From assembly GCA_905116865.2 (NCBI GenBank), contig CAJHNH020004890.1, positions 2,660,943-2,724,942 of the forward strand: a stretch of DNA of 64,000 nucleotides, read 5' to 3'. A model generated the notes under the pieces. It saw only the letters and a program-made list of their open reading frames with translations, was not told the origin of the DNA and made no database searches. The stretch is from Candidula unifasciata. Lineage: Eukaryota; Mollusca; Gastropoda; Stylommatophora; Geomitridae. Position numbers and translations under genes: made by a program. Below, one piece after another: positions 11,499 to 22,545 of the stretch. Position 1 is the first letter of the stretch, and the number at the start of each line of letters is the position of its first letter.

Positions 11499-11637
11499 AC
11501 TGACATTTTACCCCACCAGGACATCACACAGAGAGATAAACACCCGGTGACACAAAGTACCACCATGCGGACGGGGATCATCCATGGAGAGGCCAGAAAC
11601 CCCGTTCAACGCATATTTTGGGTTAAATTAGGGCCCC
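11499..11637 (-). mobile_element. Repeat-E copy, inverted
   Basis: Reads ACCCCACCAGGACATCACAC, then CGGTGACACAAAGT and CACCATGCGGA, the reverse complement of the 8352 copy's 3' end. Truncated. Confidence 0.75.
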
Positions 11638-11662
11638 CTCCATAATATGCACACACTGACAT

Positions 11663-11675
11663 ATATATATGTGTC

Positions 11676-11715
<40 letters not shown>

Positions 11716-11742
11716 TATATATATATATATATATATATAAAT
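11663..11742. repeat. (CA)n(TA)n microsatellite
   Basis: A CA run followed by a TA run, ending 17 bp from the donor of exon a. Confidence 0.95.
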
Positions 11743-11758
11743 ATATAATCATACGTAC

Positions 11759-11917
11759 CTATTTCTGCTAGGTGCAGCCTAAACCATATTGTTCTTTGTG
11801 GACTTGAAAGTTTCAGCGTAACGGAAGTAGCCTGTAGATCATCGTTACAAGTGGTCACATCCTCGTCTCGCAAGAAGCTAGGGTTGCTTTCATCACCCTC
11901 TATGAAGGCCATATTTA
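11759..11917 (-). CDS. Exon a: first half of first galactose-binding-like domain (second module)
   Basis: Acceptor TTCTTGCAG before 11917 and donor GTACGT after 11759; 53 codons, phase 1-1, identical in length to exon a' (50317-50475). The peptide includes VNMAFIEGD, DEDVTTCNDD and QRTIWFRLHLAEI. The TTC/NTC-N-D motif and the closing W-F-x-L strand are shared with a' (NDNTCNTD and LQWFQLGV). It follows directly on the EGF exon e', giving CQY-V-NMAF, the join also expected upstream of a'. The TA microsatellite starts just inside the intron after its donor. Confidence 0.85.
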
Positions 11918-11940
11918 CTGCAAGAAAGAAAGTAGTCTGT

Positions 11941-12814
11941 ATTCTAGTTAGGGCTGTAATGAATAGTGATATTTACTATTTGGCCGAATACGAATAGCGG
12001 GACCAACTATTCGGCCGAATACGACAAGTGTATCATCATCGTCAGGTGCCTCGCCGGCTGGCGTGGGCCAATATGCCTCGCCAGAATCTGCGTTCTCCTG
12101 CAGAATGAATTAGTTCGTGTGCTGACACACTTCCGTGCCATGCAACAGACAGACAGACAGAATCTTCTCTTGTTGCCGTCCTCTATCCCTCCTTCCATAG
12201 ATCTTTCAGTGGTCACCACATGTTCCAATATCCCTCTTCTCATAACATGGCCGAAAAATAATAACTGTCTCCTTCTGATGTCTTTGATAAGTTGTCTTCG
12301 GGCTCCCGCCTCTTTCAAAACCTCTTATTGCTTTTTTTCGGCATTTTACGCAGTATGATACATTCTGAGTGTGAAACAAGGGGGAAAAAAACTCTTTTTG
12401 ACACTGGCTAGGAAAGACAATTTAAATTTTAACTTTCTAGTATTTTCATGCCTTTTTTAATAATGTCACAATTTATAGCCGACTTTTCTTGATTTTCGCC
12501 ACAGCACCCCTGACAAACGCACCAAGTTTGAGAACCTCTGCTGTAATGCCTTGGTCGAATCAGCAGGCAAAGACCTTGCCAGCTGATGTACCACGCAACC
12601 AGGTAGCAGTTTTCCCCGCTACGACAGACTTAGGCAACAGCAACTATTCTGTTAATGAAAGACATATTTCAGTATACAAAACGGGTGTAAGTTAACCATT
12701 GATCGTATTCTGCCCGACCGCAAGTATTTGGCCGAATACTGAATAGTTATTAGGTCCACTATTCGGCCCCGAATCGAAAACGAAGCGATTATTCGGTACA
12801 GCCCAAATTCTAAT
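11941..12814. mobile_element. hAT-like TIR element, TAGGGCTGTA type
   Basis: The element is 11949-12806. The left end TAGGGCTGTAATGAATAGTG and the right end ATTATTCGGTACAGCCC are inverted repeats, with further inverted ATTCGGCCGAATA motifs on both sides. Flanks ATTCTAGT (11941-11948) and ATTCTAAT (12807-12814) form an 8-bp duplication with one mismatch, as in hAT-type elements. It contains no transposase, but a LINE fragment lies inside it. Confidence 0.75.
12010..12330 (-). pseudogene. LINE 3' fragment nested in the TIR element
   Basis: The minus strand reads KEAGARRQLIKDIRRRQLLF followed by FGHVMRRGILEHV, the typical C-terminal R(R/L)LxxFGHVMRR segment of non-LTR reverse transcriptases. 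A shift near 12130 breaks it. It ends in a short GATGATGATAC tail near 12027. A different family from LINE-X and LINE-Y. Confidence 0.7.
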
Positions 12815-12857
12815 ACAACTGCAACAGCAGCAGCGGAAACTACTACCCCACCCCCCC

Positions 12858-12888
<31 letters not shown>

Positions 12889-13452
12889 ACTAGCTCTGTT
12901 TTATATAATGATTTATAATAAGCTCTACCTTAAAAACTAAGCCCAAGTTAAAATCGTTAGCTGGAATAAGAGACTTGTAGCCAAATTGCCTATCGGAGTA
13001 TTGAGGCCACTTGGGCCAATAGTTCTATTGGAAATTAGGACTTTAGACATTCCGGCTGGAATTCGAGATTTGAAGAGAGTTCTAAATGACGAAGTTTCAG
13101 ACCCAGACGATATTACATTAATTTAAAAAATGTTGAATTCTTTACATGAATAAGTATAGATTTGTGTATCTGAAATAAAAAGACATCACCAAAAATAAGT
13201 TGCAGGCTTTTTTTACGGAGCATAAAATTAAAACATGATCCGGTTTTATTTTCGGTGAAACACGGCACTAAAATTGATAATAATTAATCAGAATGATAAA
13301 TAATATTATTAATATAAACAATAATAGTAATAATAGTAATAAACAAAAAATTAATAACCCAATACGTGTGCGTTTTCCCATTCCATTGTTGAGTTTCTAA
13401 TGAGCATTGTGTTCCTTTATTTGTCCATATCAGTTGAAAACATTCACCATTA
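12815..13452. other. Poly-C run and AT-rich intron
   Basis: A C-run of about 30 bases (12848-12878) and an A-run, then AT-rich sequence with AATAATAAT repeats near 13300-13345. No gene. Confidence 0.6.
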
Positions 13453-15979
13453 TCTTTGACACCAGTTACCCCTCACTTTGACACCAGTCACCTCTCGCTT
13501 AGACACTAGTCACCCCTCACTATGACACTAGTCATCCCTCACTTTGACACCAGTCACCCCTCACTTTGGCACCAGTCACCACTCACTTTGACACCAGTCA
13601 CTCCTCACTTTGACACCAGTCACCCCTCACTTTGACACTAGTCACCCCTCACTTTGACACTAGTCACCCCTCACTTTGACACCAGTCACCTCTCACTTTG
13701 ACACCAGTCACCTCTCACTTTGACACCAGTTACCCCTCACTTTGACACCAGTCACCTCTCACTTTGACACCAGTCACTCCTCACTTTGACACCAGTCACC
13801 CCTCACTTTGACACTAGTCACCCCTCACTTTGACACCAGTCACCCCTCACTTTGACACCAGTCACTCCTCACTTTGACACCAGTCACTCCTCACTTTGAC
13901 ACCAGTCACCCCTCATTTTGACACCAGTCACCTCTCACTTTGACACCAGTCCCATCTAACTTTGGCACCAGTCACCTTTCACTTTGACACCAGTCACCCC
14001 TCACTTTGACACTAGTCACCTCTTACTTTGACACCAGTCACCCCTCACTATGACACTAGTCATCCCTCACTTTGACACCAGTCACCCCTCACTTTGACAC
14101 CAGTCACCCCTCACTTTGACACCAGTCACCACTCACTTTGACACCAGTCACTCCTCACTTTGACACCAGTCACCCCTCACTTTGACACTAGTCACCCCTC
14201 ACTTTGACACTAGTCACCCCTCACTTTGACACCAGTCACCTCTCACTTTGACACCAGTCACCTCTCACTTTGACACCAGTCACCCCTCACTTTGACACCA
14301 GTCACCTCTCACTTTGACACCAGTCACTCCTCACTTTGACACCAGTCACCCCTCACTTTGACACTAGTCACCCCTCACTTTGACACACCAGTCACCCCTC
14401 ACTTTGACACCAGTCACTCCTCACTTTGACACCAGTCACTCCTCACTTTGACACCAGTCACCCCTCACTTTGACACCAGTCACCCCTCACTTTGACACCA
14501 GTCACCTCTCACTTTGACACCAGTCACCTCTCACTTTGACACCAGTCACCCCTCACTTTGACACCAGTCACCCCTCACTTTGACACCAGTCACCCCTCAC
14601 TTTGACACCAGTCACCGCTCACTTTGACACCAGTCACCCCTCACTTAGACACCAGTCACCCCTCACTTTGACACCAGTCACCTTTGACACCAGTCACCCC
14701 TCACTTTGACACCAGTCACTTAGACACCTCACTTTGACACCAGTCACCCCTCACTTTGACACCAGTCACCCCTCACTTTGACACCAGTCACCCCTCACTT
14801 TGACACCAGTCACCCCTCACTTTGACACCAGTCACCCCTCACTTTGACACCAGTCACCCCTCACTTTGACACCAGTCACCCCTCACTTTGACACCAGTCA
14901 CCCCTCGCTAGACACCAGACACTTGACACCAGTCACCCCTCACTTTGACACTAGTCACACCAGTCAGTCTCACTTGACACCAGTCACCCCTCACTTTGAC
15001 ACCAGTCACCCCTCACTTTGACACCAGTCACCCCTCACTTTGACACCAGTCACCCCTCACTTTGACACCAGTCACCCCTCACTTTGACACCAGTCACCCC
15101 TCACTTTGACACCAGTCACCTCACTTTGACACCAGTCACCCCTGACACCAGTCACCCCTCACTTTGACACCAGTCACCAGTCACCCCTCACTTTGACACC
15201 AGTCACCACCCCTCACTTTGACACCAGTCACCCCTCGCTTAGACACTAGTCACCCCTCACTTTGACACCAGTCACCCCTCGCTTAGACACCAGTCACCCC
15301 TCACTTTGACACCAGTCACCCCTCGCTTAGACACCAGTCACCCCTCACTTTGACACCAGTCACCTCGCTCAGACACTAGTCACCCCTCACTTTAACACCA
15401 GACACTAGTCACCTCTCACTTAGGCACCAGTCACCCCTCACTTTGACACCAGTCACCCCTCACTTTGACACCAGTCACTCCTCACTTTGAAATCAGTTAC
15501 CCCTCACTTTGACACCAGTCACCCCTCACTTTGACACCAGTCACCCCTCACTTTGACACCAGTCACCCTCACTTTGACACCAGTCACGTCTCACTTTGAT
15601 ACCAGTCACCCCGCACTTAGACACCAGTCACTCCTCAATTTGACATCAGTCACCCCTCACTTTGACACCAGTCACCCCTCACTTTGGCACCAGTCACCCC
15701 TCGCTTTGATACCAGTCACCCGGCACTTTGACACCAGTCACTCCTCACTTTGACACCAGTCACCCCTCACTTTGACACCAGTCACCCCTCACTTTGACAC
15801 CAGTCCCCCTCACTTTGACACCAGTCACCTTTCACTTTGACACCAGTCACCCCTCACTTTGACACCAGTCACCCCTCACTTTGACACCAGTCACCCCTCG
15901 CTTTGACAATAGTCACCCCTCACTTTGACACCAGTCATCCCTGACCTTAACACCAATCACCACTAACGCTGATACCAGT
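13453..15979. repeat. 22-bp minisatellite, about 2.5 kb
   Basis: Around 115 copies of a 22-bp unit, consensus ACTTTGACACCAGTCACCCC plus TC. Variants (ACTAGTCA, TCACCTCTC, TTAGACAC) are scattered. Units are cleaner around 14750-15120, and truncated units occur near 14690-14730, 14910-14980 and 15120-15200, suggesting slippage or unequal exchange. Lies in the intron between exons e' and a. Confidence 0.98.
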
Positions 15980-16167
15980 CAAAAACCCACACTTCAGACA
16001 CAATAGTGGCAAAAACCAATACTGTAAAAACTGGCTAAAATCTTCATCACAAATACAAGACAACACATACTTACCGAACAAACATGACAAAAACTCGCAC
16101 TTACCACACAAACATTACAAAAACTCACACTTATCACACAAACAACATGATACAGACAGAAACTTAC

Positions 16168-16305
16168 CATACTGGCATCCAGGGCCAAAGTAACCACTTG
16201 CACATGGGACACCAGGAGGGCACTTTCCGTTTTCATATATACAGGTTTCCGAACGACAATGGCATTGGAGCAAACACGATGGACCGAACCAGCCACTGCT
16301 ACACT
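16168..16305 (-). CDS. Exon e': laminin/MEGF-type EGF-like domain
   Basis: Acceptor TTCTGTAG before 16305 and donor GTAAGT after 16168; 46 codons, phase 1-1, the usual phase for a mobile EGF exon. Eight cysteines lie in CSSGWFGPSC, LLQCHC, ETC, GKC, VPC and SGYFGPGCQY, the spacing of the eight-cysteine EGF-like repeats of MEGF-type proteins. GWFGPxC and GYFGPGCQY are characteristic. No Ca-binding DxxE signature. It joins d' across a 25.4-kb intron (A plus AG makes lysine, giving SDAKCSSG) and a across 4.25 kb. An extracellular location is expected from the disulfide pattern. Confidence 0.9.
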
Positions 16306-16424
16306 CTACAGAAAACAAAACAGGAAAAAATACATTAGAATCTTTCTCTAACGTGACACAAATATTTGATTGTCATTCTCACAAACCATCTTAGAGACTT
16401 TCGGCGAAAACGACTGCTAAGTAA

Positions 16425-16665
16425 GTAAAGTAAATGGACCCTTTTAAACGCCTTAAGACGTATTGGTCATATAGGGCTAGACCTATATTTTTATAGGCCA
16501 ATCGGCACATAATGGGTGATGTGGTCAGCATAACGCCGGTCGCCTTTACTTTCCCTGGACTGCACCCTGTACCCACTTAAGGCTGGGTCGACCTGGGAGC
16601 CAAGGTTATTTTTGAAAAAAGTCCGGCTCCGCCAGGGAGCGAACCCACGACCTTCTGCTAACATC
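16425..16665 (-). mobile_element. SINE-B copy
   Basis: Carries ATAGGGCTAGACCTATA, CCAATCGGCACATAATGGGT, GATGTGGTCAGCATAACGCC and AGGCTGGGTCGACCTGGGAG. The tRNA-like head lies at the right, minus-strand side (CGTGGGTTCGCTCCC). Confidence 0.8.
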
Positions 16666-18163
16666 CTGAATATTCATTTATTTTCAGCAAGCTTCTGCTG
16701 ATGCAAATTCTCTATTGCTGGACCGGGAGTCGATAGGTTCCATCCGCTAGTTACTAAGTTGAGTGCTTGGTGCGACACTCTAAGCTGTGGATCCATCTGG
16801 AATGTTTTTTTTATTTATTTATTCGCTTGTACCTGCGGCGTGTTGTTGACTTCACTAAAACAGCGTGTAGCCGATAAAGTTTACACAGTGCGTGCCTTTG
16901 CGGGTGCAACTGGGACGTTCATGATTGACCTTTTGAGCTGCAGTTCCTGCGTTTGACCGTCAGTAATGGTGCATCTGACAGCTGATTGATTGATTTGATT
17001 TGATTCAAGAGCCGACATTAAAGTACTCGGGGCATTCCCATAAGCGTTCCGTCCCCATCTCCAATAGCCAGCGAAGAGTACTAGCAAACCATCAACCAAC
17101 TAAATATCTAAGTAAGTAAGTAAGCTTCCAACCATCTCAGTTATTCATCAACCAAAAACCTTCCAAGCAAGTAACCACACCCATATAGCCATCTCAGTAG
17201 AACATCAACGAAAAGATTCATGTGTTACCATTTTGTACCACTGCTGGTTTTATGAGTGCCGTAAGGAGCAGATATCGGAGTACCACAGATAGAAGACCAG
17301 ACATCAGTAATGTTGTTGAGCTGTCGACACTTCCAACGCTGAAAAAAAAAAATTATCCAATAATACCGCATTGTTTGGGGAAGAAATCAAGAATCAATAT
17401 ACTTGTACATGAAAGAAGACACAATGTATGAGGTTTGTTGGCCAATTGTTATTTTTTTTTATTTTGCCAACCTGGCGGTGACTTTACATACAGGGAAAAC
17501 AACCAAGTAATTCTGTGACACACCTATGTACCCACATTGAGTCAGATATGAATACTAAAAAAAAAAAAAAAACACAAGCTCATAAACAGGATGATAAACT
17601 GAAATTCGTTTGTCGTATTGCATTTATATTATAGATCAACTGTGTTTAACTCGCTGGAGTACAAAACTTCATTTCCTGGCTAATTTGTACGTTCAGACAC
17701 GTCTGACTCATTGTGGATTCCATGGTCTTGTTTTGAAGAAAGCAGTGGGGGGGGGGGGGGGGGGGGGATATATCCTCTAGCTGTAACAATCTTGTAAATA
17801 AAAAGTAACCTAATTAAAAGGGGGGAGGGTGTCTTTCCAATGTCAACCTAAGGCTTTAGACGGAAGATGAAGCCATTTAACTGGCCATATTTATTTAAAT
17901 CTTATTACAGTAACAATTACATAAATGAAGCAAATAAGCTATTCCTTTATAACTGTAGTACTGTTTCAACAACGATCAAATTAACTGTATGTTTTTATCA
18001 GGATAGCCGTAAAGACAGTCATCTCTTTCAGTTTACAGAGTTCCGGGCGCAGGTGACGAATCGCGGAAGCTTCGATAAATCATAGCGTTCTGCTATTTGT
18101 TGACGTATGAAGGATTGGAAATGCGTTGTCCTTAGCTACCACGTAACAAATCAATATTATCTA
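16666..18163. other. Unannotated intron sequence
   Basis: Short simple runs only: (GATTT)n-like near 16983-17003, AAGT repeats near 17107, an A-run near 17560, and a G-run of about 20 near 17748. No coding or repeat family recognised. Confidence 0.5.
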
Positions 18164-18352
18164 TCCTCACGTCCTTTATAGGACGTAGTTTTTTGTTATT
18201 TGAAGCCCCACTCTGGCTTTTGCCAGGGGCCGGAATATAGGCAGGCCACTGTGATCCTCACCTATTTGGTGGCACTTTGTGTCATCGAGTGTTTATCGCT
18301 TGTGTGATGTCCTAGTGGGGTAGAAAGTCAGTCAGTTAGTCAGTCAGCTACC
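18164..18352 (+). mobile_element. Repeat-E copy with AGTC tail
   Basis: Matches 8352-8567 from GGACG(T/A)A through GGGGTAGAAAGTCAGTCAG. It lacks an internal block of about 30 bp present in the other copy. Confidence 0.8.
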
Positions 18353-18852
18353 ACGTGTCCAGATTTTAGAAAAAGGCGTGCTATTGCAGAGGGGCGATCT
18401 TTGCGGCCAGTGTTATCATTTTAATATTATGTTTATATTTACAACGGGGAAACATTGCTTTAATATACTATTATCAAACTGAATATGCAAGAGAACTCTT
18501 TACTGGATCATCATGAGGAGGATAACATTACACATCCTTCTTTTTCTTTAATACGAGTAAATGGAAAAAAAAAGTTTTTCATTTTAAATGGATAGTTATT
18601 AAAGTTGGGCTCTACAGGCAAATTTGGCCGGTAAGCTGGAATGCGTCGACTGCTTCAGCTGGCTTAGCGGAACTTAGTGGGAGTTATGTCCCCGTGGCCG
18701 CACTCAAAACAACGAGCGGAAAAAGTCACGAATCAAATGACATACTTACCTATCATCATCCGGGTGCGTGTAGGGCTGCGTAGGGTGTCTATCATCGTCC
18801 TACGGTTGCGTGTAGGGCTGCTTATTGCGTGTAGGTTGGTTGTTTGTGTAAG

Positions 18853-19010
18853 ATGAGGGGTAGGGTTAGGGTTTGGGGTTTAGGGTTAGGGTTTAGCGTT
18901 AGGGTTAGGGTGTAGGGTTAGGGCTTACTGTTATGGGTTAGGGTTTAGGGTTTGGGATAGGGTTAGGGTTTAGGGTTAGGGTATAGGGTTAGGGGTTAGG
19001 CTTAGGGCGA
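18853..19010 (+). repeat. TTAGGG-like array (left of copy 1)
   Basis: Degenerate TTAGGG, TTTAGGG and TAGGGTTAGGGT units over about 160 bp, directed towards the element core. Confidence 0.95.
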
Positions 19011-19293
19011 AGCTACAGCAACGTCGCAAACGTAAGGCATGCCATCTATCTGCACGAGGTAGTAGTCCACCAGACCAACGTCGTCGACGTCGCGCACAGT
19101 CACATACACACACAAACAATCGAGGGCCTGTGGATGTTGGTGAAACGATCAATTCGCCAGCGACTGGGCACCAGCCGCCTGCTATTGGCGTTGTCATATT
19201 TGACAGAGTTTCAGTGGCGCCACTCCCGCAAACGTCAAATTGTCGGTCACTATTTAGACCTCCTACGTGAAAATGTTCAAATCGAACCATACC

Positions 19294-19425
19294 CATAAAC
19301 CCTAAACCTAAACCCTAACCCCTAAAACTTAACCCTAACCCCTAAAACCCTAACCCATAAACCTAACCCTAACCCCTAAACCCTAACCTCAACCCCTAAA
19401 ACCCTAAACACTAAACCTACCCCTC
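19294..19425 (-). repeat. CCCTAA-like array (right of copy 1)
   Basis: Degenerate CCCTAAACC and CCCTAACCC units, the inverted partner of the 18853-19010 array. Confidence 0.95.
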
Positions 19426-19867
19426 ATCTATCTTACGCAAACAACCAACCCTACACGCAATAAGCAGCCGTACACGCAACCGTAGGACGATGATAGACAC
19501 CCTACGCAACCCTACACGCACCCGGATGATGATAGGTAAGTATGTCATTTGTTTCGTGACTTTTTACGCGACTTGTTTTGAGTTGTTTTGAGTTTGGCCA
19601 AGGGACATAACTCCCACTAAGCCCCGCTAAGCCGGCCGAAACAGTCCAGCTTACCGGCCAAATTTGCCAGTAGAGCCTAAAGTTGTTACTCCATGTAACA
19701 TTAGCAACAGCCAGAATGTACCAGAAATAAAAATAGCTGGTACTCCTGTCAAATACGGACGAAGAATAAAAAGCCTTGGACGACTTAGTCAGAGTTCTCT
19801 CCCTTGGGCGCACTGCGAACAGTGATCGGAAAAGCCAACGAAACAAAGAAGACAGTCACGTCGACAT

Positions 19868-20005
19868 CAGGGCTGCCAATGCTTGGTTGTTTCCCCCAGA
19901 TCTGGGGTTTTTATTCGACGCTGCAGGACAATTCTAGGTTGTTTTTTTTTTGGGTGTGTTTTGTTTGTTGGTTTTTGCCGATTTGTATGCTTTAATGATC
20001 GATAA
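19868..20005 (+). mobile_element. MITE-E fragment nested in copy 2
   Basis: Begins CAGGGCTGCCAATGCTTGG and contains CCCCCAGATCTGGGGTTTTT, as at 4996-5060. The right terminal repeat is missing. It replaces the inner part of the left arm, which the right arm still shows. Confidence 0.7.
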
Positions 20006-20312
20006 ATTTGCGTGGTTAGGGGTAGGGGTTAGGGTTAGGGAGTAGGATTAGGATTAGGGTTAGCGGTAGGGTTAAGTTTAGCGTTAGATTTGACAATTTT
20101 GACGCCGGATTTCCCTATAATCGCGCACAGTCCCATACACACACACAAACAATCGAGGGCCTCTGGATGCTGGTCAAACGCACAATTCGCCAACGATTGG
20201 GGGCACCAGCCGCACGCGATTGGCGTCATATTTGGCAGAGTTTCAGTGGCGCCACTCCCACAAACATTTGATTGTCGGCCAGTATTTCGAAATCCTACGT
20301 CAAAATTTTCAC

Positions 20313-20576
20313 ATCTAACCCTAACCCTACCCCTAACCCTACCCCTAACCCTACCCCTAACCCTACCCCTAACCCTAACCCTAACCCTAACCCTACCCCT
20401 AACCCTAACCCTACCCCTAACCCTAACCCTAACCCTACCCCTAACCCTAACCCTAACCCTACCCCTAACCCTACCCCTAACCCTAACCCTAACCCTACCC
20501 CTAACCCTAACCCTAACCCTAACCCTACCCCTAACCCTAACCCTACCCCTAACCCTACCCCTAACTCTAACCCAAC
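20313..20576 (-). repeat. CCCTAA/CCCTAC array of copy 2
   Basis: About 260 bp alternating CCCTAA and CCCTACC units in a higher-order pattern, much more regular than in copy 1. A short TTAGGG-like counterpart lies at 20018-20075. It opens long reading frames of proline/asparagine or leucine/threonine repeats that have no coding meaning. Confidence 0.95.
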
Positions 20577-20898
20577 AACCGCATGATGATGACTACACAA
20601 CCATTCACAATGCCTCACGAAGCCGTACGCAGCCCTACACGCAACCGCAGGATGATAGGTAAGTGTCTCGTTTATTTCGTTTGTTTTCCGATTACTGTTC
20701 GGAGTGCGGCCAAGGGAGAGAACTCTGACTAACTCGTCCACGGCTGTTTATTCTTCGTCCGGATTTGACAGGAGAGCCAAATAGCTTTCCTTAACAAATC
20801 AGTGTGCTGAAAACGAAAATGTCATTACACAAAATCAAAATAAAAGTTGAGTGGCTTTAGTTTTTAAGGTAAATGCTACTAACATTTAATGACGGTCA

Positions 20899-20960
<62 letters not shown>
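20899..20960. repeat. (TA)n microsatellite
   Basis: Uninterrupted alternating AT for about 60 bp. Confidence 0.97.
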
Positions 20961-20962
<2 letters not shown>

Positions 20963-21004
20963 CGCGTGTTGTGGGCAATTACATTAATCATTATTTGTCT
21001 TTCT

Positions 21005-21070
21005 AGGTAAAGGTAGCCGGTATCATGATGCTGACCACATTAGTCATCAGACACAAAGTTTCTGGATCTA
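21005..21070 (+). mobile_element. SINE-B tail fragment
   Basis: AGGTAAAGGTAGCCGGTATC then GCTGACCACATTA matches the tail half at 1-78. Confidence 0.6.
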
Positions 21071-21754
21071 TTTTTACTTTTACTTACTTTCAGATTACAT
21101 AATTGTAATTTTTATTTTTCTTTGCGAGGAAACACAATTGTAGAAACCATTACCTAGCGTTATTTCTGTGAACTGCGAAGGTGTCCTAGAGATGAGTATT
21201 TCTCTGTGCTAGCTGCTCAATAACTGTGTGAGACTAAACAGTCAATTAAAAACACGCTTTAGTTTCCCAGATTTTCTAACCGTTGTCCAGGAGACGTGTA
21301 AAACGTTACCAAATCTGGGGTCATTGTGATATCATTTCTTTTTGGCGTAGGACTGAATTATTGATGACGTCATTTCAGTTGTAAACAAATGAATCGGGTG
21401 CCATCTCCACAATAATGGTTGTTGGTCGTAATGGGCCTCTATTATGTTGTGTCTTTCGGTCTGGATGTACACTCTTTCAGATGGTTGTTCTTGATTTTGT
21501 TACGTTTTGTGGTTATTCAAACTACTGAACGTAACATTTACTGGTCAAAACCACAGACCATTTCCCCCCCCCTCCCCCCCCCCACCTTTTGGTGGAGGTG
21601 GGTTCTTTTTATTGTCCTGGCAGTCCCGAGAAAGCGCCACATTTTCATAGTAGCCTTTTATCTTTCACTTCAGTTCCAGAGCATATCTTTTCTTTTTTCT
21701 TGGCAAGAATGATTCGGGTTTTAACACCACTATGGAACGAGTAATTAACTTTAT
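21071..21754. other. Unannotated intron sequence
   Basis: A C-rich run near 21565-21585 and a (TCA)n run near 21752-21772 bordering the LINE-X copy. No gene recognised. Confidence 0.5.
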
Positions 21755-22545
21755 CATCATCATCATCATCATAAACCACTTCTGCCGTTAAGCGACGTGG
21801 GGAGGAATAATTTGCGATCCAGTACATGTTGGTTGCCACTGACTATTGTCATGTCGTGAAGGCGTAGAGTGTCTTTATTGTTCTCGATCCATGTTTCCGT
21901 GGCCGTCCTCTTGCTCTTGTAACCGATCTTCTGAGATGTAGTGCTTGTCATGGTCATTGACCTTGCTGCATTCTAACAAGATGGCCAAACTACTTGATCT
22001 GTTGTTTCTCGATGAATCTAGTACAAGCTGTCGTTCCCACAATTTGCCTGATAGTTTCATTATTCACTCGATCTCGGATGGTTAGGTTGGCTGCTTTTCC
22101 TAGGGATCTCATCTCGCAGGTGGTAATTTTGCGTAAATGGGCGTTAGATGGTGTCCATGTTTTGCACTGGTAGCCTATTGTTGGAATGAATATGCTATTA
22201 ATAATCTGTCTCTTTGCACTCATAGTAATGCTTGGATGTCTTAACAATGGTGACAATTGGTAAATAAGTGCACTTGCTTTTTGACATCTGGTTTCTATTT
22301 CTCTGTCCTAGATATTTGAACTCCCTAACTTGATTTACAGCAGAACCTTTCAGCTGCATGTGTAGTGGGGCAGGAGTTCTAATAACTTGCATTGTTTCGG
22401 TTTTGTTTGCATTGATCTTCATGTTGTATTTACTGCATGCTGTGTTTAACCTGTTAATGTGGTCTTGCAGTCTATCATTTTCAGGGTAGGACAAGCACTG
22501 GTCGTCAGCTAATATTAGTTTAATGTGGGTGAATCGATAACTTCT
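21755..22545 (-). pseudogene. LINE-X copy, 3' part, frameshifted
   Basis: On the minus strand, ILADDQCLSYPENDRLQDHI, then KYNMKINANKTETM, EFKYLG, LLRHPSITMSAKRQIIN, ITTCEMRSLGKAANLT and IVGTTACTRFIEKQQIK follow in order with shifts. These are the motif-C (ADD) to C-terminal region of a non-LTR reverse transcriptase and align stepwise with the 26347-27153 copy. It ends in an (ATG)n tail at 21752-21775. Not functional. Confidence 0.85.

Larger units (their letters stand above)
18600..19685. mobile_element. TIR element carrying telomere-like arrays, copy 1
   Basis: The element is 18608-19677. Arms of about 245 bp are inverted repeats, starting GGCTCTACAGGCAAATTTGG on the left and GGCTCTACTGGCAAATTTGG on the right (reverse complement). 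The flanks are a perfect 8-bp duplication, TAAAGTTG, at 18600-18607 and 19678-19685. Inside the arms a TTAGGG-like array points inward on the left and a CCCTAA-like array lies on the right, around a core of about 280 bp (19011-19293). No transposase, so it is non-autonomous. The 8-bp duplication fits hAT-, P- or Merlin-like transposases; which one is unknown. Confidence 0.9.
19731..20786. mobile_element. TIR element carrying telomere-like arrays, copy 2
   Basis: The element is 19739-20778. The left end GGTACTCCTGTCAAATACGG and the right end (reverse complement) GGCTCTCCTGTCAAATCCGG are inverted repeats for at least 110 bp. The flanks AAATAGCT (19731-19738 and 20779-20786) are a perfect 8-bp duplication. 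The core 20076-20312 is clearly related to the copy-1 core: both contain ACACACAAACAATCGAGGGC and GAGTTTCAGTGGCGCCACTC. The left arm is interrupted by MITE-E-like sequence from about 19868. Copy 2 sits only 46 bp from copy 1. Confidence 0.9.

Noticed and set aside
13453..15979. CRISPR array
   Set aside because: No unique spacers; contiguous 22-bp tandem units in an animal intron.
20090..20741. 190-, 104- and 148-codon frames of Pro/Asn/Leu/Thr/Gly repeats
   Set aside because: Direct translations of CCCTAA/CCCTACC repeats.
18600..20786. Telomere-telomere chromosome fusion site
   Set aside because: TTAGGG and CCCTAA arrays face each other, but they lie inside elements with inverted ends and exact 8-bp duplications, twice over.
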